Shown here piece by piece: positions 40,383-49,398 of a stretch of 64,000 bases of DNA (position 1 is its first letter; each line of letters opens with the position of its first letter). The stretch covers positions 91,485 to 155,484 of the forward strand of contig JACKCD010000005.1 in the NCBI GenBank assembly GCA_020634215.1. The letters run 5' to 3'. A program made the position numbers and the translations under genes. The stretch comes from Ardenticatenaceae bacterium. Lineage in GTDB: Bacteria; Chloroflexota; Anaerolineae; Promineifilales; Promineifilaceae. Under the pieces are notes generated by a model. The model did not search any database. It saw nothing but the letters and a program-made list of their open reading frames with translations, and was not told the DNA's origin.

Positions 40383-43300
40383 ATGAATCCGATCAAATTA
40401 TCCAAGCAACTACAAGAGACCTTAATCAGTTATCTGACGACTACTTTTGATGTCAATCGGGATGGTAAGGAGCCAGAGTTAGCGCGGTTCATTCAGCGCA
40501 GTTTTAATCGGCCACGAGCATTATTTGCTGGTCCTTATTTAGAATTGACGGCTCCCTATGAAACGGCCGAATCATTGCAAGAGTTAGCCAAAGCTGGTGT
40601 GATAGACCCGCGTTTGTTACAGATGCCTTGCTTTAAAGAAGGTCGGCCGTTGCCTATAGATGCTTCTCTATACACTCATCAAGCTGCAGCTTTGCGAAAG
40701 TTATGTGCCGAAAAGAGCAATATTGTCGTTTCATCAGGCACGGGCAGTGGTAAAACCGAATGTTTTCTTATCCCCATCTTGAATGATTTAATTGTTGATC
40801 CCACGCCAGGGGTACGAGCGGTGTTGATTTACCCTTTGAATGCATTGGTAAATGATCAGTTGGATCGGTTGCGGGTGTTGCTAAGAGGGACGGGGATTAC
40901 ATTCGGCCGTTATACCAGTGAGCTAGAAAACAGTGCAGCACGGGCACGGAAGCAGATGGAAAAAGAGTGGGATGAAATGGAGCCAGCCCGTCGTAAATTG
41001 TTTGATGATTATCAATATCCCTTGCCCAACGAAATCATTGGCCGAGACCAGATACGAGAACAAGAACAATTGCCACAAATATTAATCACCAACTATGCCA
41101 TGTTGGAATATCTATTGCTACGACCGCAGGATAGTGCCTTGTTTAATCAAGGCAAGTGGCGTTTTGTGGTACTCGATGAGGCACACAGTTATGCTGGAGC
41201 ACAAGGAATTGAGATTGGCTTGCTGATGCGCCGCCTCAAACATCGCTTGGGTATGAAGCCAGGCGAAATGCGCTGTATCGCTACCAGTGCAACGCTGACG
41301 GATGATGATGCAGAAGATGCCCAGAAATTTGCTGAGGCTCTATTTGGTGAAAAGTTTACAAAAGATGATGTCATTTTTGGGGAACCCAACCATCATTACG
41401 TTACACCTGCTTCGCCACGTAGACCACCCTCTACGGCTTACGTTCAAGAAAAATTCGATTCTCTTTTAGATAATGTACGGCAGGAAAAATGGGATAGTGT
41501 TGAGGATATGGCTCTCCTGATGGAGGAGATTGGGCTTATCCAAGCAGAAGATTTAAGTTTAGCGGATGAAGTTTCTGATGCCCCTCGTTTTTTGTGGGAA
41601 GTGCTGCGAGGAAATGAGGATTTAACACGGTTGCGTCAGTATATGGTGGATAGAGGACAGCCAGTAGAAGTAACGGCCGTAGCCCATGAAATCTTTCCCG
41701 ATCTTACTGACGACCAACAAGCAGAAGCTCTCTATCATTTGATCGAGTTAGCGGCGATGGCACGTCCGGCTGCCGAAGAACCGTCACTATTGCCTGCTCG
41801 TTACCATCTCTTTGTGCGTCCCCCACAAGGTGTGTGGGTCTGTCTTAATCCAACTTGCCCTAGCAAAACTGGGGAGCAGGCATGGAGTCGTTTTTTCGGC
41901 GAACCCCGTGAAACTTGTAAGGATTGTGATTCGCCAGTTTATCCCCTCGTTGTTTGCCGCACCTGTGGACAAGTTTATGTGCGTCTGCAACAAGTGGGTA
42001 AACAATATCTAGCTGAAGCTCCCTTCGAAGTAGATCCCCAAAAACAGTATGCGGTGTGGCAGCATACCCACAGTAATCGTGCTTTGGGTGAAGACGAAGA
42101 GGATGATGAAGACATACTGATTGAACAAGCCAATGAGAGTACCTTGAAGCAGGATGAGATGAAATTGTGTCTGATCTGTCAACAAGAAGTTAAGCCAACA
42201 GGACGTTGCGGATGCAAAGAGCCATCAGCACAGGTGACAACGCTTTATGTGTTAAAAAAGGAGCAACGTGACAAGCGAAAAGGGAGACAACCTGAGGTGG
42301 TGGAGCATATGAACGAATGTGGTCGCTGTCATAGTCGGGCTCTCAAAAGCACAGAAATTGTGACAGAAATCACCTTGAACGCTCTTACTCCATTGGCAAT
42401 TCTGACAGATGATTTGTATCGTGCTTTGCCTGCATCCAATCAGAAGGATATTCAAAAGAAGGCTGGCGGTGGACGCAAGCTTTTGAGTTTTTATGATAGT
42501 CGCCAGGGGGCTGCTCGTTTTGCTGCTTTTGTGCAGGATGTTGTAAATCAACAAGCATACCGCCGTATTATTCGTGAAGCCGTGGAGTCAGAAAGCACGT
42601 CGACTTACTGGGCAGCTTTGCGGCAGGTTTGCCAAACAGCCAGTGCTCTTGCTATTACTTATCACATTGCCCATAATGATCCTGACTTGTTCCCCAACAC
42701 GACCACTCGTAACCGATTTAGTGGAGATGAAGAAAAGCAGGTTTTTGAGCATATCACTAAGCAACTTTTGGCTGAAATCACAACTGGTTTGCGTTCACGA
42801 CAATCCTTAGAAACTTTGGGCTTAATTGCTGTACACTATTTTGAGCCAGATCGTCTACCCGATTTTGCTTCCCTGGCAGATAAATTAGGATTAACAATCG
42901 CAGCCACACGAGCATTGGTTGAATATTTATTAGATGACCTACGTCGTAATAAAGTTGTCACACTCCCTCCTTTTGTTCGACCTGATGATGCTGTCTTTGG
43001 TCGTAATAGATTCAGTCCACGGCTGGTGAGAGGCCATGATAGTAAAGCTCACGAACTTGCCTGGATTGGCAAAACACCACGTCATAGGCGACGACAGTTG
43101 ATGCGAAAAATATTAGCATTTCAAGGGCTGGCGAATGATGAAACGGCCGTTATCGTCGCTTTAGAAGCGATTCTGGATTGGCTGATATTTGAAAGTGATA
43201 TATTAGATACAAGCCGTCCAGAAGCTGGTTATCAAATTCGTCATGATCGTCTCTTTTTCCAGGCGAATGCTACATGGTATCGGTGTAATCAATGTCAGCG

Positions 43301-46265
43301 GCTAAATTGTCGTGGGAATTTGCTTCCTTGCCCCCATGCCTATTGTGATAGAACTCTTCAACTGCTAGAGATTGACAAATTGGAGGGAGACAATTTTTAC
43401 TACGATAATCTACGCCAACGGTTGATTCCCATGCGGATCGAGGAACATACGGCACAGCTAGACCCTGAAAAAGGGCGTGCTTATCAAAACCAGTTCAAGA
43501 GTGGGGAAATCAATATGCTTAGTTGTTCCACGACTTTTGAAATGGGGATCGATCTGGGTGATTTGCAGGCAGTGGTGATGAGTAATATCCCACCGACCGT
43601 TGCCAATTATAAACAACGTGCCGGCCGTGCCGGCCGACGTACCAGCGGCACAGCCTTTATTATGGCCTGGGCTTCTAATAGGCCACATGATCAGGCTTAT
43701 TTCAAGACGCCAGCAGAGATTATAAACGGCCATGTACGCGTCCCCTACATTGACGTACATAACCCCATTATTATCCAACGCCATATCAACGCTATCTTAC
43801 TCAGTGAATTTTTACGCACCTGTGCCGAATCAGGTTCATATAATAAAAGCGTGGGGTCCTTTTTCGATGAACAAACAGTAGGTGGGGCATATTACCCTTC
43901 CCTGGCGTCCTGGTTACATGAAAAGCGAGATCACTTGCTTAGCTTGTTGAACTTGTTCGGAACGTCTGTAAAGCAAAGCATCGATCCACCAATTGCTTTG
44001 AGTATCTTTGAGCAAGACCTACGGATTAAGGGATATGAACATTACAAAAGGGTGGCTGACTACTACAAGAATTCTATTCAGCAAAGCTTGCAATCACAAC
44101 AAGAGATGGCAATGCAAGGGCAAATTTCAAACTTGACTCAGTTAAGCAACGAAATGAAGCGCTATGGGCAACTATTAGAGCGCCTTAAAAGTGAAGATAT
44201 TATCAATCATTTGAGTGATAGAGGTATTTTACCGAGTTATTCGTTCCCCTTACATACAGTAGAATTGCGTATCCCCCCACAACTACTGCCAACTAAACAG
44301 TTACGCTTGCAACGCAATCTACAGCAAGCTATTCGAGAATATGCACCTGGTCAAGAAGTCGTTGCGGATAAACGTATCTGGAAAAGTGAGGCTTTAGACT
44401 ACTTTGGCAAGCCACCAGAAATTTACGCCTATCATATATGCCCTACTTGTAATTATTTACAATTGGCGGACACAGCCAGTAAAGACTTAGACAATTTAGA
44501 CCGTCCCTGTCCTGTATGCCAAACATTCCCTCCAAGAGGAAGGTGGCGACAGAATGAATACATTCAACCTGATGGTTTTCGCGCTTCAGCTGATAGTGGA
44601 CAGGCCGCAGGGCAGTACGTGGATCGGCCGTTCAACTTGATGCGTTCGTCTTTGGTGCCTAGACAAGTACAAACTCGAAGAATCGGAAATGTATTGTCCG
44701 CAGGTTATGATCGTTCTGGGGCTTTGCTCTATGTGAACGAAGGCTTTCAAGGAACTGGGTTTAGGATTTGTCCACTTTGTGGCAAGCATGTCAACAAGAG
44801 AACAAATAAATGTGACGGTGTATTAAATGGTCAACCATGCCTAGGAAGGTTAGAAAGAAACACAACTTATACTTTGGGTTTTAGACAATCGACTGACACT
44901 TTACATCTGAAATTCGCCAATATACCTCATATCTCTCTCCCCGATCCCGAAAATATATCCTTTTGGCTTTCTCTAAAATATGCTCTGCTACAAGGAGCCA
45001 GTCATGCTTTGCAAATAGAACGACAGGACATTGATGCCGTACTATTTCCCGAATCTTTAGGACAATTGTGGCAACAAACAATTGTAATGTATGACAATGT
45101 ACCCGGTGGTGCTGGTCATGTGAAGCGAATTGAAGATGAAATGAAGCAGATTGTCGCTACAGCTTTAGAAATTCTCCATTGTAATTGTGAAACAAGTTGC
45201 TATCGTTGTTTGCGAGAGTATGCCAACCAATGGGAACATCATCTATTGAATCGTCATGGAGTGATTGAGTTTTTACGTGCCCTGGACGCTGACTTACAGC
45301 AAAGTGGAGCAGCTATTTCGAATTGGCAACCTGTAGCTGCTGTCAATCAAGTAGCCTGGTTTTGGGAAAAACTGCAACAATCACAACAAGAAGTGATTCT
45401 GGCTGTTGAGAGACTTACTCTGGATACGCCAACATCTGAAGGATTAACGTTACTTGATTTGATCCAACAATTGTTACAGCGTAATGTCAAAGTGCGCCTT
45501 CTCGTAAATCGCTTGCCCGACCAAGCAACTGGCAACGGAGAGGAAACCGTCTTAGCAACACATTTGAGATTGTTGCTCGGAAAAGGTTTGGAAATCGGGC
45601 AAACGAATCGAATTGTGCCATGGACGGCTGTGTTGGACGCTCAAACTATTAGTGCTTGTGCTATTAAAACGGCCGATGGGCGCATGTGGGCTTTCTCGAA
45701 AGATAGCGACTTACGATTTCTGATGGTTCAGCATATAGAAACTGTGAACGAAGCTTATAGACAAATGAAAGAGTATAACGGCCGTTATATAGAGCATACT
45801 GATTTACGTGAGCCAGCAGAAACCACCATTCTTGAAGTGAAACCAGATAGAAAACGACATAGCGAAGCTGAATATTTTTCAGGATTTTATGCTGAGCCTG
45901 TTCGCCGTATGATTGTGAGTGATCGTTATCTTTCTGATCATGAAAGCATTTTGAACCGACTCGGCTCTCATCTTGCCTTAGCCAATCAAAATGGGCAACT
46001 AGAATCAGTTGTTGTTTATGCTCGTGAAGCATCTAATAGACGTGAGCAAATGCAAGCAGTGAATCAATTAAAGGCGCGATTTAAAGCTATGAAAATCGAG
46101 TTTAAGATGGAATATCACATGGCTCATGACCGATATATTGAGGTGACACGTGCTAATGGTAAGAAGGCGCGAGCTATTATCGGACATGGGCTTGGTTTTA
46201 TAAAGCCTGATGGAGACGTATGCCAAACATTTCTTATCTTGCAAGACCCTATAGATTTGACATAA
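40383..46265 (+). CDS. DUF1998 DEAH-box helicase, DruE-like, with PLD/MIT_C-like tail
   Basis: A 1960-residue helicase. Motif I G-T-G-S-G-K-T (119-125), motif Ia Y-P-L-N-A-L-V-N-D-Q, motif II D-E-A-H (265-268), motif III S-A-T (302-304), motif V M-G-I-D-L-G-D and motif VI Q-R-A-G-R-A-G-R-R (about 1077-1085). An insertion of some 700 residues between the two RecA lobes holds several Cys pairs (C-L-N-P-T-C, C-R-T-C, C-L-I-C, C-G-R-C, C-N-Q-C). More Cys pairs follow, then a DUF1998/MZB zinc domain at about 1569-1630 (N-V-P-G-G-A-G-H and C-N-C-E-T-S-C-Y-R-C). The C-terminus (about 1655-1960) resembles PLD-like and MIT_C modules, ending H-D-R-Y-I-E-V and I-I-G-H-G-L-G. Size and order fit DruE of Druantia. 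AT-richer than neighbours. GGAGG precedes the ATG. Confidence 0.85.
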   Translation: MNPIKLSKQLQETLISYLTTTFDVNRDGKEPELARFIQRSFNRPRALFAGPYLELTAPYETAESLQELAKAGVIDPRLLQMPCFKEGRPLPIDASLYTHQAAALRKLCAEKSNIVVSSGTGSGKTECFLIPILNDLIVDPTPGVRAVLIYPLNALVNDQLDRLRVLLRGTGITFGRYTSELENSAARARKQMEKEWDEMEPARRKLFDDYQYPLPNEIIGRDQIREQEQLPQILITNYAMLEYLLLRPQDSALFNQGKWRFVVLDEAHSYAGAQGIEIGLLMRRLKHRLGMKPGEMRCIATSATLTDDDAEDAQKFAEALFGEKFTKDDVIFGEPNHHYVTPASPRRPPSTAYVQEKFDSLLDNVRQEKWDSVEDMALLMEEIGLIQAEDLSLADEVSDAPRFLWEVLRGNEDLTRLRQYMVDRGQPVEVTAVAHEIFPDLTDDQQAEALYHLIELAAMARPAAEEPSLLPARYHLFVRPPQGVWVCLNPTCPSKTGEQAWSRFFGEPRETCKDCDSPVYPLVVCRTCGQVYVRLQQVGKQYLAEAPFEVDPQKQYAVWQHTHSNRALGEDEEDDEDILIEQANESTLKQDEMKLCLICQQEVKPTGRCGCKEPSAQVTTLYVLKKEQRDKRKGRQPEVVEHMNECGRCHSRALKSTEIVTEITLNALTPLAILTDDLYRALPASNQKDIQKKAGGGRKLLSFYDSRQGAARFAAFVQDVVNQQAYRRIIREAVESESTSTYWAALRQVCQTASALAITYHIAHNDPDLFPNTTTRNRFSGDEEKQVFEHITKQLLAEITTGLRSRQSLETLGLIAVHYFEPDRLPDFASLADKLGLTIAATRALVEYLLDDLRRNKVVTLPPFVRPDDAVFGRNRFSPRLVRGHDSKAHELAWIGKTPRHRRRQLMRKILAFQGLANDETAVIVALEAILDWLIFESDILDTSRPEAGYQIRHDRLFFQANATWYRCNQCQRLNCRGNLLPCPHAYCDRTLQLLEIDKLEGDNFYYDNLRQRLIPMRIEEHTAQLDPEKGRAYQNQFKSGEINMLSCSTTFEMGIDLGDLQAVVMSNIPPTVANYKQRAGRAGRRTSGTAFIMAWASNRPHDQAYFKTPAEIINGHVRVPYIDVHNPIIIQRHINAILLSEFLRTCAESGSYNKSVGSFFDEQTVGGAYYPSLASWLHEKRDHLLSLLNLFGTSVKQSIDPPIALSIFEQDLRIKGYEHYKRVADYYKNSIQQSLQSQQEMAMQGQISNLTQLSNEMKRYGQLLERLKSEDIINHLSDRGILPSYSFPLHTVELRIPPQLLPTKQLRLQRNLQQAIREYAPGQEVVADKRIWKSEALDYFGKPPEIYAYHICPTCNYLQLADTASKDLDNLDRPCPVCQTFPPRGRWRQNEYIQPDGFRASADSGQAAGQYVDRPFNLMRSSLVPRQVQTRRIGNVLSAGYDRSGALLYVNEGFQGTGFRICPLCGKHVNKRTNKCDGVLNGQPCLGRLERNTTYTLGFRQSTDTLHLKFANIPHISLPDPENISFWLSLKYALLQGASHALQIERQDIDAVLFPESLGQLWQQTIVMYDNVPGGAGHVKRIEDEMKQIVATALEILHCNCETSCYRCLREYANQWEHHLLNRHGVIEFLRALDADLQQSGAAISNWQPVAAVNQVAWFWEKLQQSQQEVILAVERLTLDTPTSEGLTLLDLIQQLLQRNVKVRLLVNRLPDQATGNGEETVLATHLRLLLGKGLEIGQTNRIVPWTAVLDAQTISACAIKTADGRMWAFSKDSDLRFLMVQHIETVNEAYRQMKEYNGRYIEHTDLREPAETTILEVKPDRKRHSEAEYFSGFYAEPVRRMIVSDRYLSDHESILNRLGSHLALANQNGQLESVVVYAREASNRREQMQAVNQLKARFKAMKIEFKMEYHMAHDRYIEVTRANGKKARAIIGHGLGFIKPDGDVCQTFLILQDPIDLT

Positions 46266-46396
46266 CTGTATGAAATAATTCACTAAATAAAAATGTGACT
46301 TTTTGCCCCATTCTGTGTTCCAACAGATGTGGATCTAATCAATTGGCGCAGTCTACCAGATTGTGCCAAGCTCAAATTGAGAAAAGGAGTTGGAAA

Positions 46397-46636
46397 ATGG
46401 GTATCATCATGTGGTTAATCGTTGGGGGTATTGCCGGCTGGCTGGCCGGGCAAATTCTCAAAGGCGGCGGTTTTGGCCTTATCGGCAACATCATCATTGG
46501 GATTATCGGTGGTGTTGTGGGTGGGTGGCTCTTTGGCCTGCTGGGTCTTTCCGCAGGCGGTGTCATTGGCGAAATAATAACGGCCGTTGTTGGTGCGGTT
46601 GTTCTCCTCTACGTCATCGGCCTCATCCGCAAGTAA
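46397..46636 (+). CDS. GlsB/YeaQ/YmgE family stress-response membrane protein
   Basis: A 79-residue paralogue of the protein encoded at 8-262: three membrane segments, G-G-I-A-G-W-L-A-G-Q-I and G-I-I-G-G-V-V-G-G-W patterns, ending in I-R-K. AAGGAG lies 8 nt upstream of the ATG. It lies just after the three-gene island and before the repeat at 46641-46707; it probably belongs to the older chromosomal backbone, not to the island. Confidence 0.88.
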   Translation: MGIIMWLIVGGIAGWLAGQILKGGGFGLIGNIIIGIIGGVVGGWLFGLLGLSAGGVIGEIITAVVGAVVLLYVIGLIRK

Positions 46637-46640
46637 AAAT

Positions 46641-46707
46641 AGGACGCGGACGACACGGACGAACACAGATGATCTTATCCGCGTTTGTCCGTGTTCGTCC
46701 GCGTCCT
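46641..46707. repeat. GGACGAA/TTCGTCC-type hairpin repeat
   Basis: GGACGCGGACGACACGGACG on the left, CGTTTGTCCGTGTTCGTCCG with CGTCC on the right, loop of about 20 nt. Lies between convergent genes and may terminate both. Confidence 0.85.
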
Positions 46708-46715
46708 ATCCTCTT

Positions 46716-48962
46716 CTATCCCCCAATCCCATGCTCCCGCAGCTTCGCCACCACACGCGCTGGCGTTAGCGGAATCTCATCAAACCACACCCCAGTTGCA
46801 TCATGCAGCGCCGCTATAATGGCCGGAGCCAGCGGCATAAACGGCATTTCCGCCATGCCCCGCGCCCCCCACGGCCCAATGGGGTCGGGAATTTCCATAA
46901 TCACCGATTCCACGTGGTCGGGAATATCCTTGATGCCGGGGATGAGGTATTGGCTGAAGAACGGGTTGCGAATACGGCCGTTTTCCACCCACAAATTCTC
47001 CATCAGCGAATAGCCGTGCGCCTGCACCACCGCCCCCTCAATTTGCCCCTGAATCAGCATTGGGTTGATGGCCTTGCCCACGTCGTTGGCACACACCACC
47101 TTGTCCACATGAATATGCCCCGTTTCCACGTCCACCGTCAGCTCGACCGCTTCAGCCACATAGCCATAGGCAAAGTTGGGCATACATTCCCCCGTTTCCT
47201 CGGCATAGCCCGTGGTAGGGGGGGGCGTGAAGCGCACATAGCCTTTGGCCGGCCGTTCTTCGCTTGCCCAGGCCGCCAACGCCTTCTCCGCCGCCCCGCG
47301 AATCGAATTGCCTGCCATCCACGTCATGCGCGAGGCCGACACCGAGCCGGAATCGCCGCTGGTGGCTGTGTCCGACATCACCAATTCGACTTGGCTAATG
47401 TCCACCCCCACCGCAGCGGCGGCCATCTGCTTGAGTACCGTATGCGACCCCTGCCCCACTTCGGCGGCTCCATGATATAGCACCACCCGCTCAATCTCGC
47501 GCTGACCGTGCAGCGCAATGGTTGCCTCGCACCGTTCGGGTGCGCCAAAGGAAAAGCCGACGTTTTTGAAGGAGCAGGCAATGCCGCGCCCGTGGCATAG
47601 AGATTGGGGATTAGCGATTAGAGATTGAATGCTGGAAAACTGATGACCGTTTACTGATAACTGATTACTGTCCCCCCAGCCAATTTCTGCCGCGCACCGC
47701 TCAATGACTTGGTCTATGCTGACCCCCGGCGGCATAGGGGATTGCACGGTAAGGATGCTGCCGTCGTGCAGCACGTTTTTGAGCCGGAGTTCAACCGGAT
47801 CTATGCCCAGCTTTTCCGCCAATTTGTTCATCTGGTTTTCGGCGGCGAAGGCTCCTTGGGGGCCGCCGAAGCCACGAAATGCGCCACCGGGAACGTTGTT
47901 GGTGGTGACGGCGTAGCTGTCCAAATGGGCATTGGGGATGACGTAGGGGCCGGTGACCATGAGGTGGGCGTTGCCCAGCACTTTGGTGGAGGTGTAGGCG
48001 TAGGAGCCGCTGTCGAGGATGAGTTCGGAGGAAACGGCCGTTATCATTCCCTCTTTCGTTGCCCCCCACTTTGTATGAACCACCGCCCGGTGTCGCTTGT
48101 GGTGGCCGACAATGCTCTCCTCACGGCTCCAGATGATGCGTAACGGCCGTTTAATCCCCCGCTCTTGCAGCCGCAGCGCCGCCAGCCCCAACACAATTTG
48201 CAGCGACATATCCTCCCGCCCGCCAAATGCCCCGCCAATAGCCGGGTAAATAATGCGAATCTGGTCGGCCGGCAGCCCTAGCGCGTGGGCAACTTGCTCC
48301 TGGTCTTCATACGTCCATTGCCCGCCAATCTCTATCGTAACGCGCCCTTCTTCGTCAATATACCCCAGCCCCGCTTCCGGTTGCAAATAGGCGTGTTCCT
48401 GGTAAGGCAGCGTATAGCTGCCTTCCACCACCACGTCAGCCGCCGCCCAGCCCGCCGCCATATCTCCCTTGCGAATCTGGTACTTGTGCAAAATATTGCT
48501 GCCGTGCCACGGGTGCAGAATAATTTCATCCTTCATCGCCTCGCGGACATCGGTAACGATAGGCAGTTGTTCCCATTCAATTTCAATTTTGTCCCGCGCT
48601 TGCGCTGCCGCCAGCTCCGTTTCGGCCACAATTACCGCCACGTGGTCGCCTTCCCACAGGCTCACATCGCTGTGGGGCTTGCTGCTGCCCAACCCCACCA
48701 TCACCGGCTGGTCGGGCATAATCAGCCCATATTCGTTGTTTGGCACATCTTTGGCCGTAAAAATGGCGACGACACCTGGCAGTGCCAACGCCGCGCTCAA
48801 ATCCATGCTGATCATACGGGCGTGGGGTTGGCCGCTAAACAAAACCTTGCCGTGCAGCAGGTTGTTGGGCGTAATGTCGCCCGGATAACACGCTTGCCCG
48901 GTTACTTTGCCCAGCGCGTCTACGCGGGGCAGGGAATGGGAGGAGATAGGAGAGGGAATCAT
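46716..48962 (-). CDS. Molybdenum hydroxylase (xanthine dehydrogenase family), molybdopterin-binding subunit
   Basis: A 748-residue large subunit of the xanthine-dehydrogenase/CO-dehydrogenase family: N-terminal a/b-hammerhead domain with G-K-V-T-G-Q-A-C-Y-P-G-D, then two molybdopterin-binding domains including G-G-A-F-G-G-R-E-D, A-F-R-G-F-G-G-P-Q and G-A-A-E-V-G-Q-G-S-H. The active-site Glu is probably E705 in G-M-A-E-M-P-F, where most family members have G-E-x-P. Substrate is unknown. About 73 bases (47599-47671) of two heptad families lie in the middle of the coding sequence and add a non-conserved, in-frame loop. The nearby yqeB suggests a selenium-dependent form. Transcribed with 49399-50838 and 50835-51647. 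Confidence 0.88.
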   Translation of the reverse strand: MIPSPISSHSLPRVDALGKVTGQACYPGDITPNNLLHGKVLFSGQPHARMISMDLSAALALPGVVAIFTAKDVPNNEYGLIMPDQPVMVGLGSSKPHSDVSLWEGDHVAVIVAETELAAAQARDKIEIEWEQLPIVTDVREAMKDEIILHPWHGSNILHKYQIRKGDMAAGWAAADVVVEGSYTLPYQEHAYLQPEAGLGYIDEEGRVTIEIGGQWTYEDQEQVAHALGLPADQIRIIYPAIGGAFGGREDMSLQIVLGLAALRLQERGIKRPLRIIWSREESIVGHHKRHRAVVHTKWGATKEGMITAVSSELILDSGSYAYTSTKVLGNAHLMVTGPYVIPNAHLDSYAVTTNNVPGGAFRGFGGPQGAFAAENQMNKLAEKLGIDPVELRLKNVLHDGSILTVQSPMPPGVSIDQVIERCAAEIGWGDSNQLSVNGHQFSSIQSLIANPQSLCHGRGIACSFKNVGFSFGAPERCEATIALHGQREIERVVLYHGAAEVGQGSHTVLKQMAAAAVGVDISQVELVMSDTATSGDSGSVSASRMTWMAGNSIRGAAEKALAAWASEERPAKGYVRFTPPPTTGYAEETGECMPNFAYGYVAEAVELTVDVETGHIHVDKVVCANDVGKAINPMLIQGQIEGAVVQAHGYSLMENLWVENGRIRNPFFSQYLIPGIKDIPDHVESVIMEIPDPIGPWGARGMAEMPFMPLAPAIIAALHDATGVWFDEIPLTPARVVAKLREHGIGG
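47599..47671. repeat. Two heptad families inserted in the molybdenum hydroxylase gene
   Basis: AGAGATTGGGGATTAGCGAT units (GGAGATT family), then CTGATGACCGTTTACTGATAACTGATTAC units (GTAATCA family), back to back, in frame, coding for a Ser/Gln/Asn-rich loop before C-H-G-R-G-I-A. Confidence 0.85.
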
Positions 48963-49042
48963 GAATGGAGAATGGAGAATTGGGAATGGAGAATTGGGAA
49001 TTCGTTTTCCATTCCCAATTCTCCCATTCCCAATTCCCCATT
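48963..49042. repeat. GGGAATGGAGAATT-type hairpin repeat
   Basis: Left arm GAATGGAGAATTGGGAATGG repeated, right arm CCATTCCCAATTCTCCCATT, with a short loop; 7-base period. Located between the molybdopterin subunit and the small membrane protein gene. Confidence 0.88.
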
Positions 49043-49044
49043 AT

Positions 49045-49395
49045 TTAAAATCTATCATCAAGTGGGTCTTTGTTGCGTGAGTGGAGCGATGGGGTGCCGG
49101 GGCGACGACGACCTTCGTTGCTTGCCAGCATAAAGCTGAGGATGAAGACAAGCTGCATGAGGATGACGATGAGCAGGACAATAGCCCAAAAAATAACGGC
49201 CGTTGGCACCCACGTCGGGATACTAAACTGGCGATAAAGTGTGGCATACAAATTTTCGTTTTGGGCAAACAACAGGCTGGTCAAAATGTAAGCACCAGCA
49301 CCTGTTACAAGCAGCCAAATTAGCTGCATTAGGGTGCGTCGTGCTTGCCCCTTGCGCCTGGCGTCTTCGGCATCACGCAGTTGCTCTAAATGCAT
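49045..49395 (-). CDS. Small two-pass membrane protein
   Basis: A 116-residue protein with two hydrophobic segments (about 23-43 and 66-92), a charged N-terminus with A-R-R-K-G-Q-A-R-R and a basic C-terminal tail with G-R-R-R-P-G. It lies between two molybdenum-hydroxylase subunit genes on the same strand, the downstream one of which begins three bases before its start, so it may anchor or assist that enzyme; this is inference from position. No family was recognised. Confidence 0.62.
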   Translation of the reverse strand: MHLEQLRDAEDARRKGQARRTLMQLIWLLVTGAGAYILTSLLFAQNENLYATLYRQFSIPTWVPTAVIFWAIVLLIVILMQLVFILSFMLASNEGRRRPGTPSLHSRNKDPLDDRF

Positions 49396-49398
49396 AAG

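Noticed and set aside
40383..46265. Helicase gene considered as DISARM (drmA/drmB)
   Set aside because: DISARM has separate helicase and DUF1998 proteins plus a methylase; here both parts are in one 1960-residue chain and no methylase is present.
34742..46636. Island considered as a prophage or integrative element
   Set aside because: No integrase, transposase, tRNA, direct repeats or phage structural genes were seen at either edge.
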